Source: Streptomyces sp. YPW6 (GTDB lineage: Bacteria; Actinomycetota; Actinomycetes; Streptomycetales; Streptomycetaceae). Taken from it: a stretch of 64,000 nt of DNA. This document shows positions 20,440 through 28,617 of this stretch, one piece after another. The stretch lies in assembly GCF_018866325.1 (NCBI RefSeq), contig NZ_CP076457.1:4685001-4749000 (forward strand), given 5' to 3'. The first letter of the stretch is position 1, and each line of letters begins with the position of its first letter. The notes below the pieces were generated by a model, which saw only the letters and a list, made by a program, of their open reading frames with translations, did not search any database and was not told the DNA's origin. The position numbers and the translations under genes are program-made.

Positions 20440-21342
20440 ATGAGTGCTGGACCGGTGTCCGCGTTCGACGTCGTCGGTGTCCGGGGGAAGGGGTACCGCC
20501 CGGAGCAGGTGGACCGCATGGTGGCCGCCCTGACGGGCGAGCGGGACGGGGCGCTGGCGGAGGCCGCGCGGTTGACCGCCCGGGTGGAGGAGCTGGGCGC
20601 CGAGGCGGCCCGGCTGGCGGAGACCGTCGCCGCGCTGCCCGTGCCGGACTACGCCGAGCTGGGGGAGCGGGCGCAGCGCATCCTCGCCCTGGCCGAGAGC
20701 GAGGCTCAGAGCCTGGAGGCCGAGGCCGTGGCGGCGGGCCAGGCGGTGCGGGACGAGGCGGAGGAGGCGGGCCGGGCGGCCGGGGACGCGGCGCGCGCGG
20801 CGGCCGGGGAGGTGCGTGCGGCGGCGGGCCGGGCGGCGGAGGAGCGGGTGGCCGCGGCGGTCGCGGAGGCGGAAGGGCTGCTGGCGGCGGCCCGGCAGGA
20901 GGCCGAGGAGGTGCGGGCGGCCGCCGCTTCGGCGATGGCGGCGACGCGTGACCGTACGGCGAGCGTGCTGGCCCACCAGGAGCAGGAGCACGCGGAGCGC
21001 CTCAAGGCGGTCCAGGCCGAACTGGCCGCCGGGGAAGCCGCGTCGGAAGCCCGGCACACGGAGCTGATCGAGCGGGCCGAGGCGCTGCTCACGGAGGCGG
21101 GCCGGCACCTCGCCGCCACGCAGGAGGCCGCCCGGCACGGCCAGGAGGACGCGGAGGCGCGGGCGGCGGAGCTGCTGGCCGAGGCCCGGGTCCGGGAGGA
21201 GCGGGTGGTCCGCGAGACGGAGCGGATCCTGCGGGAGCACGAGGAGGCCCGCGAGGAGCTCCAGGCGCACATGGCGCACGTCCGCAGTTCGCTGGCCGCG
21301 CTGACGGGGCGGGTGGCGCCGGAGGAGGACGAGGGCGCCTGA
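20440..21342 (+). CDS. DivIVA-like coiled-coil ('cellulose-binding') protein
   Basis: 300 residues, nearly all coiled coil rich in Ala, Glu and Arg. The N terminus FDVVGVRGKGYRPEQVDRMV is a DivIVA-type lipid-binding/oligomerisation start. Long heptad stretches follow, with repeated AEARxREE-like segments, and an acidic tail. Streptomyces encode several such proteins related to the Scy/FilP polar cytoskeleton, often labelled cellulose-binding by historical annotation. A role in polar growth or as a scaffold is likely. It starts at the ATG after TTCAGGG, 17 codons into the open frame. Confidence 0.82.
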   Translation: MSAGPVSAFDVVGVRGKGYRPEQVDRMVAALTGERDGALAEAARLTARVEELGAEAARLAETVAALPVPDYAELGERAQRILALAESEAQSLEAEAVAAGQAVRDEAEEAGRAAGDAARAAAGEVRAAAGRAAEERVAAAVAEAEGLLAAARQEAEEVRAAAASAMAATRDRTASVLAHQEQEHAERLKAVQAELAAGEAASEARHTELIERAEALLTEAGRHLAATQEAARHGQEDAEARAAELLAEARVREERVVRETERILREHEEAREELQAHMAHVRSSLAALTGRVAPEEDEGA

Positions 21343-21776
21343 GTGGCTGGGCACTCGGGCGCCTGGGTGCCCCGGTGACGTGTGGTGCCCGCTGCCCCGG
21401 TGACGTGTGGTGCCCCGCTGCCCCGGTGTCGCTTGGTGTCCCGGTGCCCCGCTGCCCCGGCGTCACCTGGTGTCCCGGCGTCACCTGGTGTCCCGGTGTC
21501 CCGGTGTCTCGGTGTCCCCGCTGTCCCCGTGACGCCCGTGCTCCCGTGTTTGAGGCGTCGTCCGGTGTTCCCGTCTCGCCTGTGTTCCGCTGTCCCGGCG
21601 TTGCCCGGTGCTCAGGTGTCGCCGGGTGCGGGGCGGGGGCGGGTGCGGCGAAGCGGTCCGGTTTTTCGTCGTCGCATTGGCCCGGGATACCGATCCGCTC
21701 GCGGCCTACGGTGGTGATCGTTCCTCCCGGAGAACGTCCAGGAGGGCACGACAGCCCCCTTGTTGAGGAGTTCCGC
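21343..21776. other. Intergenic region with a degenerate tandem repeat
   Basis: About 430 bases. Positions 21360-21545 consist of tandem variants built from CCCCGGTGTC, GGTGTCCC and CGTGTGGTGCCC, with GGTGACGTGTGGTGCCC occurring twice. The rest holds the promoter of the aldo/keto reductase. The frame running into the reductase from upstream codes only for Val/Pro/Cys-rich repeat sequence and is not a credible extension. Confidence 0.65.
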
Positions 21777-22763
21777 ATGCTGCGACGTCGTATCGGAGGG
21801 TCCACGGGCCCCCTGGCCAGTGCCCTGGCCCTGGGTACCCTGCCCTTCGGCACCACGGTGGACGAGAAGACGTCCTTCGCCATCCTGGACCGGTTCGTCG
21901 AGGCGGGCGGCACTCTCCTCGACACCGCCAACGCCTACGCGTTCTGGGTTCCCGGCGGCACCGGGGACGAGAGCGAGGCGACCATCGGCCGCTGGCTCGC
22001 CGACCGGGGCGTGCGCGACGAAGTGCTGATCTCCACCAAGGCGGGGGCGCGGCCCACCGTGCCCGGCACCGGCCTGGAGACGGCCGAGGGGCTGTCGGGG
22101 GCGGTCGTCACCAAGGCCGCCGAGGACAGCCTGCGCCGGCTGGGCACGGACCGCATCGACGTGTACTGGGCCCACGTCGAGGACCGGACCGTCCCGCTGG
22201 AGGAGACGGTCGGGGCCCTCGACTCCCTCGTCAAGGACGGCAAGGCGACCGTCCTGGGCTGCTCGAACCACGCCACCTGGCGCACCGAGCGGGCGCGCGC
22301 CACCGCCCGCGCGGGCGGGATGACGCCCTACACCTGCGTCCAGCAGCGCTACTCCTACCTCCAGCCGCGCTTCGACCTGAGCCTGCCGGAGACCGCGCAC
22401 GTGCACGTCACACCGGAACTGCTCGACTATCTGCGGGCCGAGTCCGACCTGACGCTGATGGCCTACTCGTCGCTGATCTCGGGCGCGTACACCCGGGAGG
22501 ACAAGCCGCTGCCGGAGGCGTACGACCACCCGGGCAGCGCACGGCGTCTGGCGGTGCTCGGCGAGGTGGCCGACGAACTGGGGGCGACGCCGAACCAGGT
22601 GGTGCTGGCCTGGCTGATGGGCGGTGACCCGCCGGTCATCCCGATCGTGGGCGTCAGCTCGGTCCAGCAGCTGGACGAGGTCCTGGGGGCGGCGGAGCTG
22701 CGGCTGCCCGAGGAGCTGCGGGTCCGTCTGGACGCGGCGGATATGCGTCGGGCCGACGACTGA
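21777..22763 (+). CDS. Aldo/keto reductase
   Basis: 328 residues with the (beta/alpha)8 reductase pattern. GTTVDEKTSFAILDRFVEAGG is followed by TLLDTANAY (catalytic Asp and Tyr), then VLISTKAGARP (Lys), IDVYWAHVEDR (His replaced within YWAHVE), VLGCSNH, QQRYSYLQPR, MAYSSLISGAYT and IPIVGVSSVQQLDE for NADPH binding. The substrate is unknown. The ATG follows TTGAGGAGTTCCGC. It is convergent with the MocR regulator, with a four-base gap between stop codons. Confidence 0.93.
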   Translation: MLRRRIGGSTGPLASALALGTLPFGTTVDEKTSFAILDRFVEAGGTLLDTANAYAFWVPGGTGDESEATIGRWLADRGVRDEVLISTKAGARPTVPGTGLETAEGLSGAVVTKAAEDSLRRLGTDRIDVYWAHVEDRTVPLEETVGALDSLVKDGKATVLGCSNHATWRTERARATARAGGMTPYTCVQQRYSYLQPRFDLSLPETAHVHVTPELLDYLRAESDLTLMAYSSLISGAYTREDKPLPEAYDHPGSARRLAVLGEVADELGATPNQVVLAWLMGGDPPVIPIVGVSSVQQLDEVLGAAELRLPEELRVRLDAADMRRADD

Positions 22764-22767
22764 TCCC

Positions 22768-24336
22768 CTACGCGGCCGTCCGTCCGTTCCGTACGCGTTC
22801 GACGGCCCGGGCCAGGCGCCGGACGGCTTCCGGTACCGCCTGGTCGGTGAGGTTCCCGTAGCCGATGACGAGGGTCGAGGACGGGACGTCCACCCCGGGG
22901 CGGGGGCCGGAGCCCGGATCCGGGTCCGAGCTCCGGTCCGGGACCGGGTTCGGGTCCGAGCTCCGGCCCGGGTCCGAGCTCCGGCCCGGGTCCGGATTCA
23001 GGTCCGGGTCCGGGGCCGGGGTCGGCGGTGTCATCCGGTAGTCGTCCAGGCTCGCCAGGCGTACGTCGTCGCGGGCCGCTTCCGCCACCACGGCGCCCGC
23101 CGGGCAGCCGTCGGACAGGGGGAGCAGCAGATGGAATCCGGCGGCCGCTCCGCCGACCGCAGCGCCGGGCAGGCGCGTCGCGAGTTCGCGCAGGAGGTGG
23201 TCCCGGCGGCGTTTGTAGCGCAGCCGGGAGGCGCGCAGATGCCGGTCGTAGGCGCCGGAGGTGACGAAGCGGGAGAAGGCGTCCTGGTCGATGACGGGGG
23301 GCGGGGCGCCTCCGGTGTCCCTGGCGACGAGGGCCCTGGTCCAGCGGCCGGGCGCGGCGGCCCAGCCCAGCCGGACGGCGGGGGAGAGCGTCTTGCTCAG
23401 CGAACCGAGCAGGGCGACATGGTCCGGCGCCATGCCCTGGAGGGCTCCCACGGGGTGGCGGTCGTAGCGGAACTCGGCGTCGTAGTCGTCCTCCATGATC
23501 AGACCGTCCACCTCCCGGGCCCAGTCCGCCAGTTCCGCGCGGCGGGCGGGCGCGAGGACGACGCCGGTGGGGAACTGGTGCGCCGGGGCCACGATCACCG
23601 CCCGCACGGCGCTCGCCCGGCGCAGCAGGTCGACCCGCAGACCCTGTGCGTCCACCGCGATCGGCACCGCGGTCAGGCCCGCCGCCGCCACGGTGAGGCG
23701 CAGCTGCGTCCAGCCGGGGTCCTCGACCGCGACGCGGGTGTGCCCGGCGGCCCGCAGGGTCCGGCACAGTCGCAGGACACCGTCCAGCGTGCCCGCGCAG
23801 ACGACGAGGTGTTCCGCCTCCACTCGGGCTCCGCGCCCGCGCGCGAGATAGGAGGCGAGTTGCCGGCGCAGCCGCGGCAGCCCGGCCGCATCGGGGTAGC
23901 CCAGTTCGTCCCAGGTCAGTTCGGTGGTGGCGGCACGGACCATGTCGGCCCAGCGTTTGCGCGGGAACGCGCGCAGGTCGGGGACGCCCGGCAGCAGGTC
24001 GAACCGGGGTGTCCAGCGCGACGCGCCCGCGCCCGTGTCCCGGCGCGCGGTGGCGCCGGTGTGCGCCCGCACCCGGGTGGCCGACCCGCTGCGCGCCTCG
24101 AAGTGGCCCTCGGCGACGAGTTGGGCGTACGCCTCGGTCACCACCCAGCGGGAGCAGCGCAGATCCGCCGCGAGGACACGGCTCGGGGGCAGGGTGCTGC
24201 CCGCGGCGAGCCGTCCGCCGGCGACGGCGGACCGCAGCGCCCGGGTCAGCCGCGCGTGCAGAGGACCGCCGGCGGGATCCTCCAGTTCGAGGAAGGTCCC
24301 CCACGCGGGCCCGGTCCGCTCACGGTCATGCGTCAC
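22768..24336 (-). CDS. MocR-type (GntR HTH + aminotransferase fold) regulator
   Basis: 522 residues starting from GTG (VTHDRERTG). An N-terminal GntR winged helix (LHARLTRALRSAVAGGRLAAG through LRCSRWVVTEAYAQLVAEG) is joined to a class I aminotransferase fold. The PLP Lys lies in LLGSLSKTLSPAVRLGWAA, and EDDYDAEFRYDR is conserved. Such proteins use PLP to sense B6 or amino acids and regulate neighbouring genes. A run of DP/SS repeats (encoded about 22868-23030) is inserted just before the last conserved strand, STLVIGYGNL. It is unusual there but keeps the frame. Confidence 0.9.
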   Translation of the reverse strand: MTHDRERTGPAWGTFLELEDPAGGPLHARLTRALRSAVAGGRLAAGSTLPPSRVLAADLRCSRWVVTEAYAQLVAEGHFEARSGSATRVRAHTGATARRDTGAGASRWTPRFDLLPGVPDLRAFPRKRWADMVRAATTELTWDELGYPDAAGLPRLRRQLASYLARGRGARVEAEHLVVCAGTLDGVLRLCRTLRAAGHTRVAVEDPGWTQLRLTVAAAGLTAVPIAVDAQGLRVDLLRRASAVRAVIVAPAHQFPTGVVLAPARRAELADWAREVDGLIMEDDYDAEFRYDRHPVGALQGMAPDHVALLGSLSKTLSPAVRLGWAAAPGRWTRALVARDTGGAPPPVIDQDAFSRFVTSGAYDRHLRASRLRYKRRRDHLLRELATRLPGAAVGGAAAGFHLLLPLSDGCPAGAVVAEAARDDVRLASLDDYRMTPPTPAPDPDLNPDPGRSSDPGRSSDPNPVPDRSSDPDPGSGPRPGVDVPSSTLVIGYGNLTDQAVPEAVRRLARAVERVRNGRTAA

Positions 24337-24474
24337 AGCGGGAGATCGTAGCGGGCGCGATGCCGTTCCGGCCCAGGGGATTTCGCGACCCCGTGGCTCT
24401 TGCATATATCCGCCGGCACCAGCTGAATGAGTCATGCACCTCGCAGTTCCCGTTCTGCTTGCAAGGGAGTGGTC

Positions 24475-25695
24475 ATGACCGTCCGAGCACCGGACATTCT
24501 GTCGCCAGAGTTCGAGAGAGACCCCTATGCGGCGTATCGCCGGATGCGGCAGGAAGCGCCGCTCCTGTGGCACGAGGCCACCAAGAGTTACATCGTCTCG
24601 CGTTACGAGGACGTGGAGCGCGTCTTCAAGGACAAGGCCGGTGAGTTCACCACCGAGAACTACGACTGGCAGATCGAGCCCGTGCACGGGCGGACGATTC
24701 TCCAGCTCAGCGGGCGTGAGCACGCCGTACGCCGGGCCCTCGTCGCGCCCGCCTTCCGGGGAGCCGACCTGCGGGACAAGTTCTTACCGGTCATCGAGCG
24801 CAATTCACGCGAATTGATCGACCGGTTCCGCCACTCCGGTTCCGTCGATCTGGTCGCCGACTACGCCACCCGTTTTCCGGTGAACGTCATTGCCGACATG
24901 CTCGGTCTGGACAAGTCCGACTATGAGCGTTTTCACGGCTGGTACACGGCTGTCATCGCCTTTCTCGGTAATCTCTCCGGCGATCAGGATGTGGCGCGGG
25001 CCGGTGAGCGTACGCGCGTCGAGTTCGCCGAGTACATGCTGCCGATCATCCGCGCACGGCGGGAGGCGCCGGGGGACGATCTGCTGTCGACGCTGTGCAC
25101 CGCGGAGGTCGACGGGGTCCGGATGAGCGACGAGGACGTCAAGGCGTTCTGCAGTCTGCTGCTGGCGGCGGGCGGGGAGACCACCGACAAGGCCATCGCC
25201 GGCATCTTCGCCAACCTGCTGGCCCATTCCGAGCAGTTGGCGGCGGTGCGCGCGGACCGGAGTCTGATCGACCGCGCCTTCGCGGAGACGCTGCGCTGCA
25301 CGCCACCGGTGCACATGATCATGCGTCAGGCTGCGGTGGAAGTGGAGTTGAGCGGCGGCACCGTGCCGAAGGGCTCCACGGTGACCTGCCTGATCGGCTC
25401 CGCCAACCGCGACGAGGACCGCTACCGGGACCCCGATGCCTTCGACATCTTCCGCGAGGACCTGAGCGCCACGAACGCGTTCTCGGCGGCGGCCGACCAT
25501 CTCGCCTTCGCACTCGGCCGGCACTTCTGCGTGGGAGCTCTGCTGGCGCGGTCCGAAGTCGAGATCGGGGTGGGCCAGTTGCTGGACGCGATGCCCGATC
25601 TGCGCTTGGCCGACGGCTTCGACCCGGTCGAGCACGGTGTCTTCACCCGGGGGCCGAAGAGCCTGCCGGTCCGGTTCACGCCGGTGTCCGGCTGA
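24475..25695 (+). CDS. Cytochrome P450
   Basis: 406-residue soluble bacterial P450. Signatures: I-helix AAGGETTDKA, K-helix ETLR (ExxR) and heme loop FALGRHFCVG with the Cys ligand. The ATG is preceded by AAGGGAG. No ferredoxin or reductase gene is adjacent, so electrons must come from elsewhere. It is divergent from the MocR gene and convergent with the P450 of the conservon, separated by a large hairpin. The sequence does not let me assign a CYP family or substrate with confidence. Confidence 0.93.
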   Translation: MTVRAPDILSPEFERDPYAAYRRMRQEAPLLWHEATKSYIVSRYEDVERVFKDKAGEFTTENYDWQIEPVHGRTILQLSGREHAVRRALVAPAFRGADLRDKFLPVIERNSRELIDRFRHSGSVDLVADYATRFPVNVIADMLGLDKSDYERFHGWYTAVIAFLGNLSGDQDVARAGERTRVEFAEYMLPIIRARREAPGDDLLSTLCTAEVDGVRMSDEDVKAFCSLLLAAGGETTDKAIAGIFANLLAHSEQLAAVRADRSLIDRAFAETLRCTPPVHMIMRQAAVEVELSGGTVPKGSTVTCLIGSANRDEDRYRDPDAFDIFREDLSATNAFSAAADHLAFALGRHFCVGALLARSEVEIGVGQLLDAMPDLRLADGFDPVEHGVFTRGPKSLPVRFTPVSG

Positions 25696-25725
25696 CGCCG
25701 GGGCGGCAGGGCCGGCCGGGAAGGT

Positions 25726-25792
25726 GAGGGGCCGGGGCGGCTTCCGGGACCGACGGACTCCGCTCCCGGAAGCCGCCCCGCCCCGGCCCCTC
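25726..25792. terminator. Bidirectional terminator between convergent P450 genes
   Basis: The segment starting GAGGGGCCGGGG at 25726 pairs with the one ending CCCCGGCCCCTC at 25792. It gives a stem of about 24 bp with a five-base bulge on one side and a 14-base loop. It lies between the stop codons of the two convergent P450 genes. Confidence 0.75.
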
Positions 25793-25807
25793 ATCCGCGG
25801 TGCCGCG

Positions 25808-27109
25808 CTACTGCGCCATTGGACTGAACCGGACCGGCAGCGTCGACAGTCCGCGCATCCAGACGGAGGGCCGCCAGCTCAGCTCCTCCGGTTCGACCGC
25901 CAGCATCAGGTCCGGCAGTTGTTCCAGCAGCGTCTCCACCGCCGTACGGGCCATCACGTCGGCCAGCAGCGGCGCGGGGTAGGGGCACCGGTGCTCGCCG
26001 CTGCTGAACGAGAGGTGCGCGGAGTTCTCGGCCCCGACGTACGACTCCGGCCAGATCTCCGGGTCGGTGTTGGCCGCGGCGATCCCCAGGACCAGGCAGT
26101 CGCCCGCCCGGATGTGCCGGCCGCCGAGCTGCGTGTCCCGTACGGCCCACCGGCCGATGAAGTTCTGTGTCGGGGTGTCCAGCCACAGCACCTCGTTGAG
26201 CGCCTCGCCGACGCTGAGCCTGCCACCGGACACGTTCACCGCGAAGCGCTCGTCCGTCAGCAGCAGCCGCAGCGTGTTGCAGATCCAGTTGGCGGTGGGC
26301 TGCTGGGCGGCGGCGATCACCGAGATCAGGTCCTGGACGATCTCCTCGTCGGTGAGCCCCGCGCCGTGGGTCACCATGCGGGAGGTGACGTCGGGCCCGG
26401 GGGCCGCCCGCTTGTCCTCGACGAGCCGGCGCAGCCGGTCGCCGACCCGCCCGTAGGCGGCCACCGGGTCGTCCCCCTCACCGGCGTCGAGCGAGATCCG
26501 CAGGTCGTCCACCAACTGCTGGGTGTCCGAGCCCGACACCGGCATCCCGCAGATCTGGACCACGGCCCGCATCGGCAGGGCGTGGACGTAGCTGCTCATC
26601 AGTTCCGTCCGGCCGCTCCCGGCGAAGTCCGCGATGAGCCGCTCGGCGATGCGGCGGCAGTCGCGGGCCAGCTCGAACTGGTCGACGCCCTCCAGGGCTT
26701 CGGTGATGACGCCGGCCCTGCGCCGGTGCTCGTCGCCCTCCGTGAAGAGCACCGACGGCTGGTAGCCGACGAACGGCAGCAGGGGCCAGTCCGGCGGGAT
26801 GCTGTCCCACTGGTTCCAGCGGCGCGAGTCCCGGGCGAACAACTCGTCGTGCGTGGTGACGTAGGAGAGTTCGGCGTAACCGAGGACCAGCCAGGCCGGT
26901 ACGTCGCCGTCCAGCAGGACCGGCGCCACCGCGCCGTGCTCCCGCCGCAGCGAGCGGTAGAGCTCCGTGGGCGTCTGCTGGTAGGAGGCTCCGGACAGCC
27001 GGACGGCACCGGGGGCGACCGGGCAGCCGGAGGGGGCCGGGGCGGCGTTCACGTCGAAGGACGGGGACGGGCCGACGGCGATGTCGTGGAAGGGGTCGGA
27101 GGTGTTCAT
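25808..27109 (-). CDS. cvnE: Conservon P450 (CvnE, CYP157-like) lacking ExxR
   Basis: 433 residues. The heme loop reads FSSGEHRCPYPAP with the Cys ligand. The K-helix site reads NEVLWLDTP, so ExxR is ExxW, and the I helix (IAAAQQPTANWICNTL) lacks the acid-Thr pair. Loss of the ExxR Arg is a published feature of the CYP157 family, which is found in Streptomyces conservons. It is the last gene of the operon; its start overlaps the GTPase stop (ATGA). The catalytic role is uncertain. It may act as a sensing or structural partner of the G-protein complex. Confidence 0.9.
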   Translation of the reverse strand: MNTSDPFHDIAVGPSPSFDVNAAPAPSGCPVAPGAVRLSGASYQQTPTELYRSLRREHGAVAPVLLDGDVPAWLVLGYAELSYVTTHDELFARDSRRWNQWDSIPPDWPLLPFVGYQPSVLFTEGDEHRRRAGVITEALEGVDQFELARDCRRIAERLIADFAGSGRTELMSSYVHALPMRAVVQICGMPVSGSDTQQLVDDLRISLDAGEGDDPVAAYGRVGDRLRRLVEDKRAAPGPDVTSRMVTHGAGLTDEEIVQDLISVIAAAQQPTANWICNTLRLLLTDERFAVNVSGGRLSVGEALNEVLWLDTPTQNFIGRWAVRDTQLGGRHIRAGDCLVLGIAAANTDPEIWPESYVGAENSAHLSFSSGEHRCPYPAPLLADVMARTAVETLLEQLPDLMLAVEPEELSWRPSVWMRGLSTLPVRFSPMAQ

Positions 27110-27720
27110 GGGGTCGTCTCCCGGGCGATGGCCATGGTGCGCAGATGGTCGACGAGCGTGATCAGGACGTTCTTGCTGGACGCCCGCACCCGGGCGTCGC
27201 AGTCGATCATCGGGATGTGCTCGGGCAGGGCCAGGGCCTGACGGATCTCTTCGAGGGGGTGGGCGATGTCGTCGTCGAACCGGTTGACCGCCACCACGAA
27301 CGGGGTGCCGTGGTGTTCCAGCCGGTCGATCGCGTACCAGGAGTCGTCCATCCGGCGCGTGTCGACGAGGACGACCGCGCCGAGCGTGCCCGAGAACAGC
27401 CGGTCCCACAGGAACCAGAAGCGCTCCTGGCCCGGGGCGCCGAACAGGTACAGCACGATCCGCTCGTTGAGGCTGATGCGCCCGAAGTCGAAGGCGACCG
27501 TGGTGGTCGTCTTGGCGTCGACGCCGCTCGTCTCGTCGACGCCGACACCGGCCTGGGTCATGACCTCTTCGGTGTTCAGCGGCCGGATCTCGCTCACCGA
27601 GCGGACGAGGGTGGTCTTGCCGACGCCGAACCCTCCGACGACGACTATCTTCAGACCGGTCTCGGCCGCGTCGGCCAGCGGCGTGCGCCGGGCGGGCAGC
27701 TCACAGCTTCCGGAGACCAT
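27106..27720 (-). CDS. cvnD: Conservon Ras-like GTPase (CvnD)
   Basis: 204 residues. P-loop VGGFGVGKTTLV, switch II/G3 FGAPGQERF and G4 NRFD (Phe in place of the usual Lys) are visible, plus a T-rich switch I with KTTTTVAFDFGRI. This is an MglA/Arf-like small G protein that works with the roadblock protein and sensor kinase of the same operon in a membrane-associated signalling complex. It overlaps the DUF742 gene by 20 bases and the P450 gene by four. Confidence 0.95.
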   Translation of the reverse strand: MVSGSCELPARRTPLADAAETGLKIVVVGGFGVGKTTLVRSVSEIRPLNTEEVMTQAGVGVDETSGVDAKTTTTVAFDFGRISLNERIVLYLFGAPGQERFWFLWDRLFSGTLGAVVLVDTRRMDDSWYAIDRLEHHGTPFVVAVNRFDDDIAHPLEEIRQALALPEHIPMIDCDARVRASSKNVLITLVDHLRTMAIARETTP

Positions 27721-28060
27721 GGAGAACCTCCTTCAGCAGTTCGGAGTCGGGGAGTTCGGCGGGTGAGGCGGCCACGCGGGGGTGGCGGGCGGTGATCCGG
27801 CCCATGACGTGGAGGTCGTCGAGCAGGATGCGGACCACGGTGACCGGGAGGGCGAGTTCGGCGGCGATCTCGACGACGGCGGTCGGGTGGCTGCACAGTT
27901 CGAGGATGCGTGCGTGCTCGGACTGCATGCCGGGGGTCGGCCGGCTCTCGCTGACCACCAGGGTCACCAGGTCGAAGGAGTCCGCGGCGCGGCTGCGTCC
28001 GCCGGTGACCGTGTAGAGCCGGTCGGGGGCCCCGGTGTCGACGGGGCGCCGGGGCGTCAC
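27701..28060 (-). CDS. cvnC: DUF742 conservon protein (CvnC)
   Basis: 119 residues covering a full DUF742 domain. Seen are RPVDTGAPDRLYTVTGGRS near the N terminus (family RPYxxTGGRT-like), FDLVTLVVS, a winged-helix-like SEHARILELCSHPTAVVEIAAEL, VRILLDDLHVMGRI and the end LLKEVLHGLRKL. It overlaps its neighbours on both sides, the strict conservon order being kinase, roadblock, DUF742, GTPase. The biochemical role is unknown. Confidence 0.93.
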   Translation of the reverse strand: MTPRRPVDTGAPDRLYTVTGGRSRAADSFDLVTLVVSESRPTPGMQSEHARILELCSHPTAVVEIAAELALPVTVVRILLDDLHVMGRITARHPRVAASPAELPDSELLKEVLHGLRKL

Positions 28061-28503
28061 GAGGGACTCCCCGGGGCCGTACGTCCCGGAGAAGCGCTCC
28101 CCGGTACGGTGCCGCGCGGTGCGGCGCGCAGGTGCTCGCCGATCTGCTCGACCATCTGCGTCATCTGGTTGCCCACGATGCTGGGGTCGGCCTCCTCCGT
28201 GGCGACGACGGCCAGATGCGCGCCCTCACCGGCCTCGACGATGAAGAGCAGGCCGCCGTGGAACTCGGTCATCGAGTGCCGTACGCCTCCGGAGCCGTCG
28301 CCGAACTCGATCGAGGCTCCCTGGGCCAGCGCCTGCATGCCCGAGCAGATGGCCGCCAGCTGGTCGGCCTGGTCGAGGGTGAGGTGTTCGCTCCAGCAGA
28401 GCTTGAGCCCGTCGCGGGACAGGGCCAGGGCGTGCCGCGTTCCGGGGGTCTGCTCCAGCAGCCTCTGCAGGAGCCAGGTGAGGCTGTTGTCCGTTGTCTG
28501 CAT
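28057..28503 (-). CDS. cvnB: Roadblock/LC7 conservon protein (CvnB)
   Basis: 148 residues. The roadblock/LC7 domain covers about residues 8-125: LTWLLQRLLEQTPGTRHALALSRDGL, ADQLAAICSGMQALAQGAS, GGLLFIVEAGEGAHLAVVA and GNQMTQMVEQIGEHL. A short Pro/Ser/Gly tail follows. Roadblock proteins act as GTPase regulators, the likely target being the CvnD GTPase two genes downstream. The stop overlaps the DUF742 start (ATGA). Confidence 0.94.
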   Translation of the reverse strand: MQTTDNSLTWLLQRLLEQTPGTRHALALSRDGLKLCWSEHLTLDQADQLAAICSGMQALAQGASIEFGDGSGGVRHSMTEFHGGLLFIVEAGEGAHLAVVATEEADPSIVGNQMTQMVEQIGEHLRAAPRGTVPGSASPGRTAPGSPS

Positions 28504-28617
28504 GATGAGTGACGGGACCGTGGCGCCGGGAACCGGCCGACGGCCCGTACCTCCAATCTCGGATGTTCGGGCGAGCGCGTCCGGTGGCCCCGGACACCCT
28601 GTGGATGGCGTTCCTGG

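Noticed and set aside
21375..21776. 134-codon N-terminal extension of the aldo/keto reductase
   Set aside because: Codes only for repeated Val/Pro/Cys/Arg from the tandem repeat; the downstream ATG has GAGGAG and gives the normal family length.
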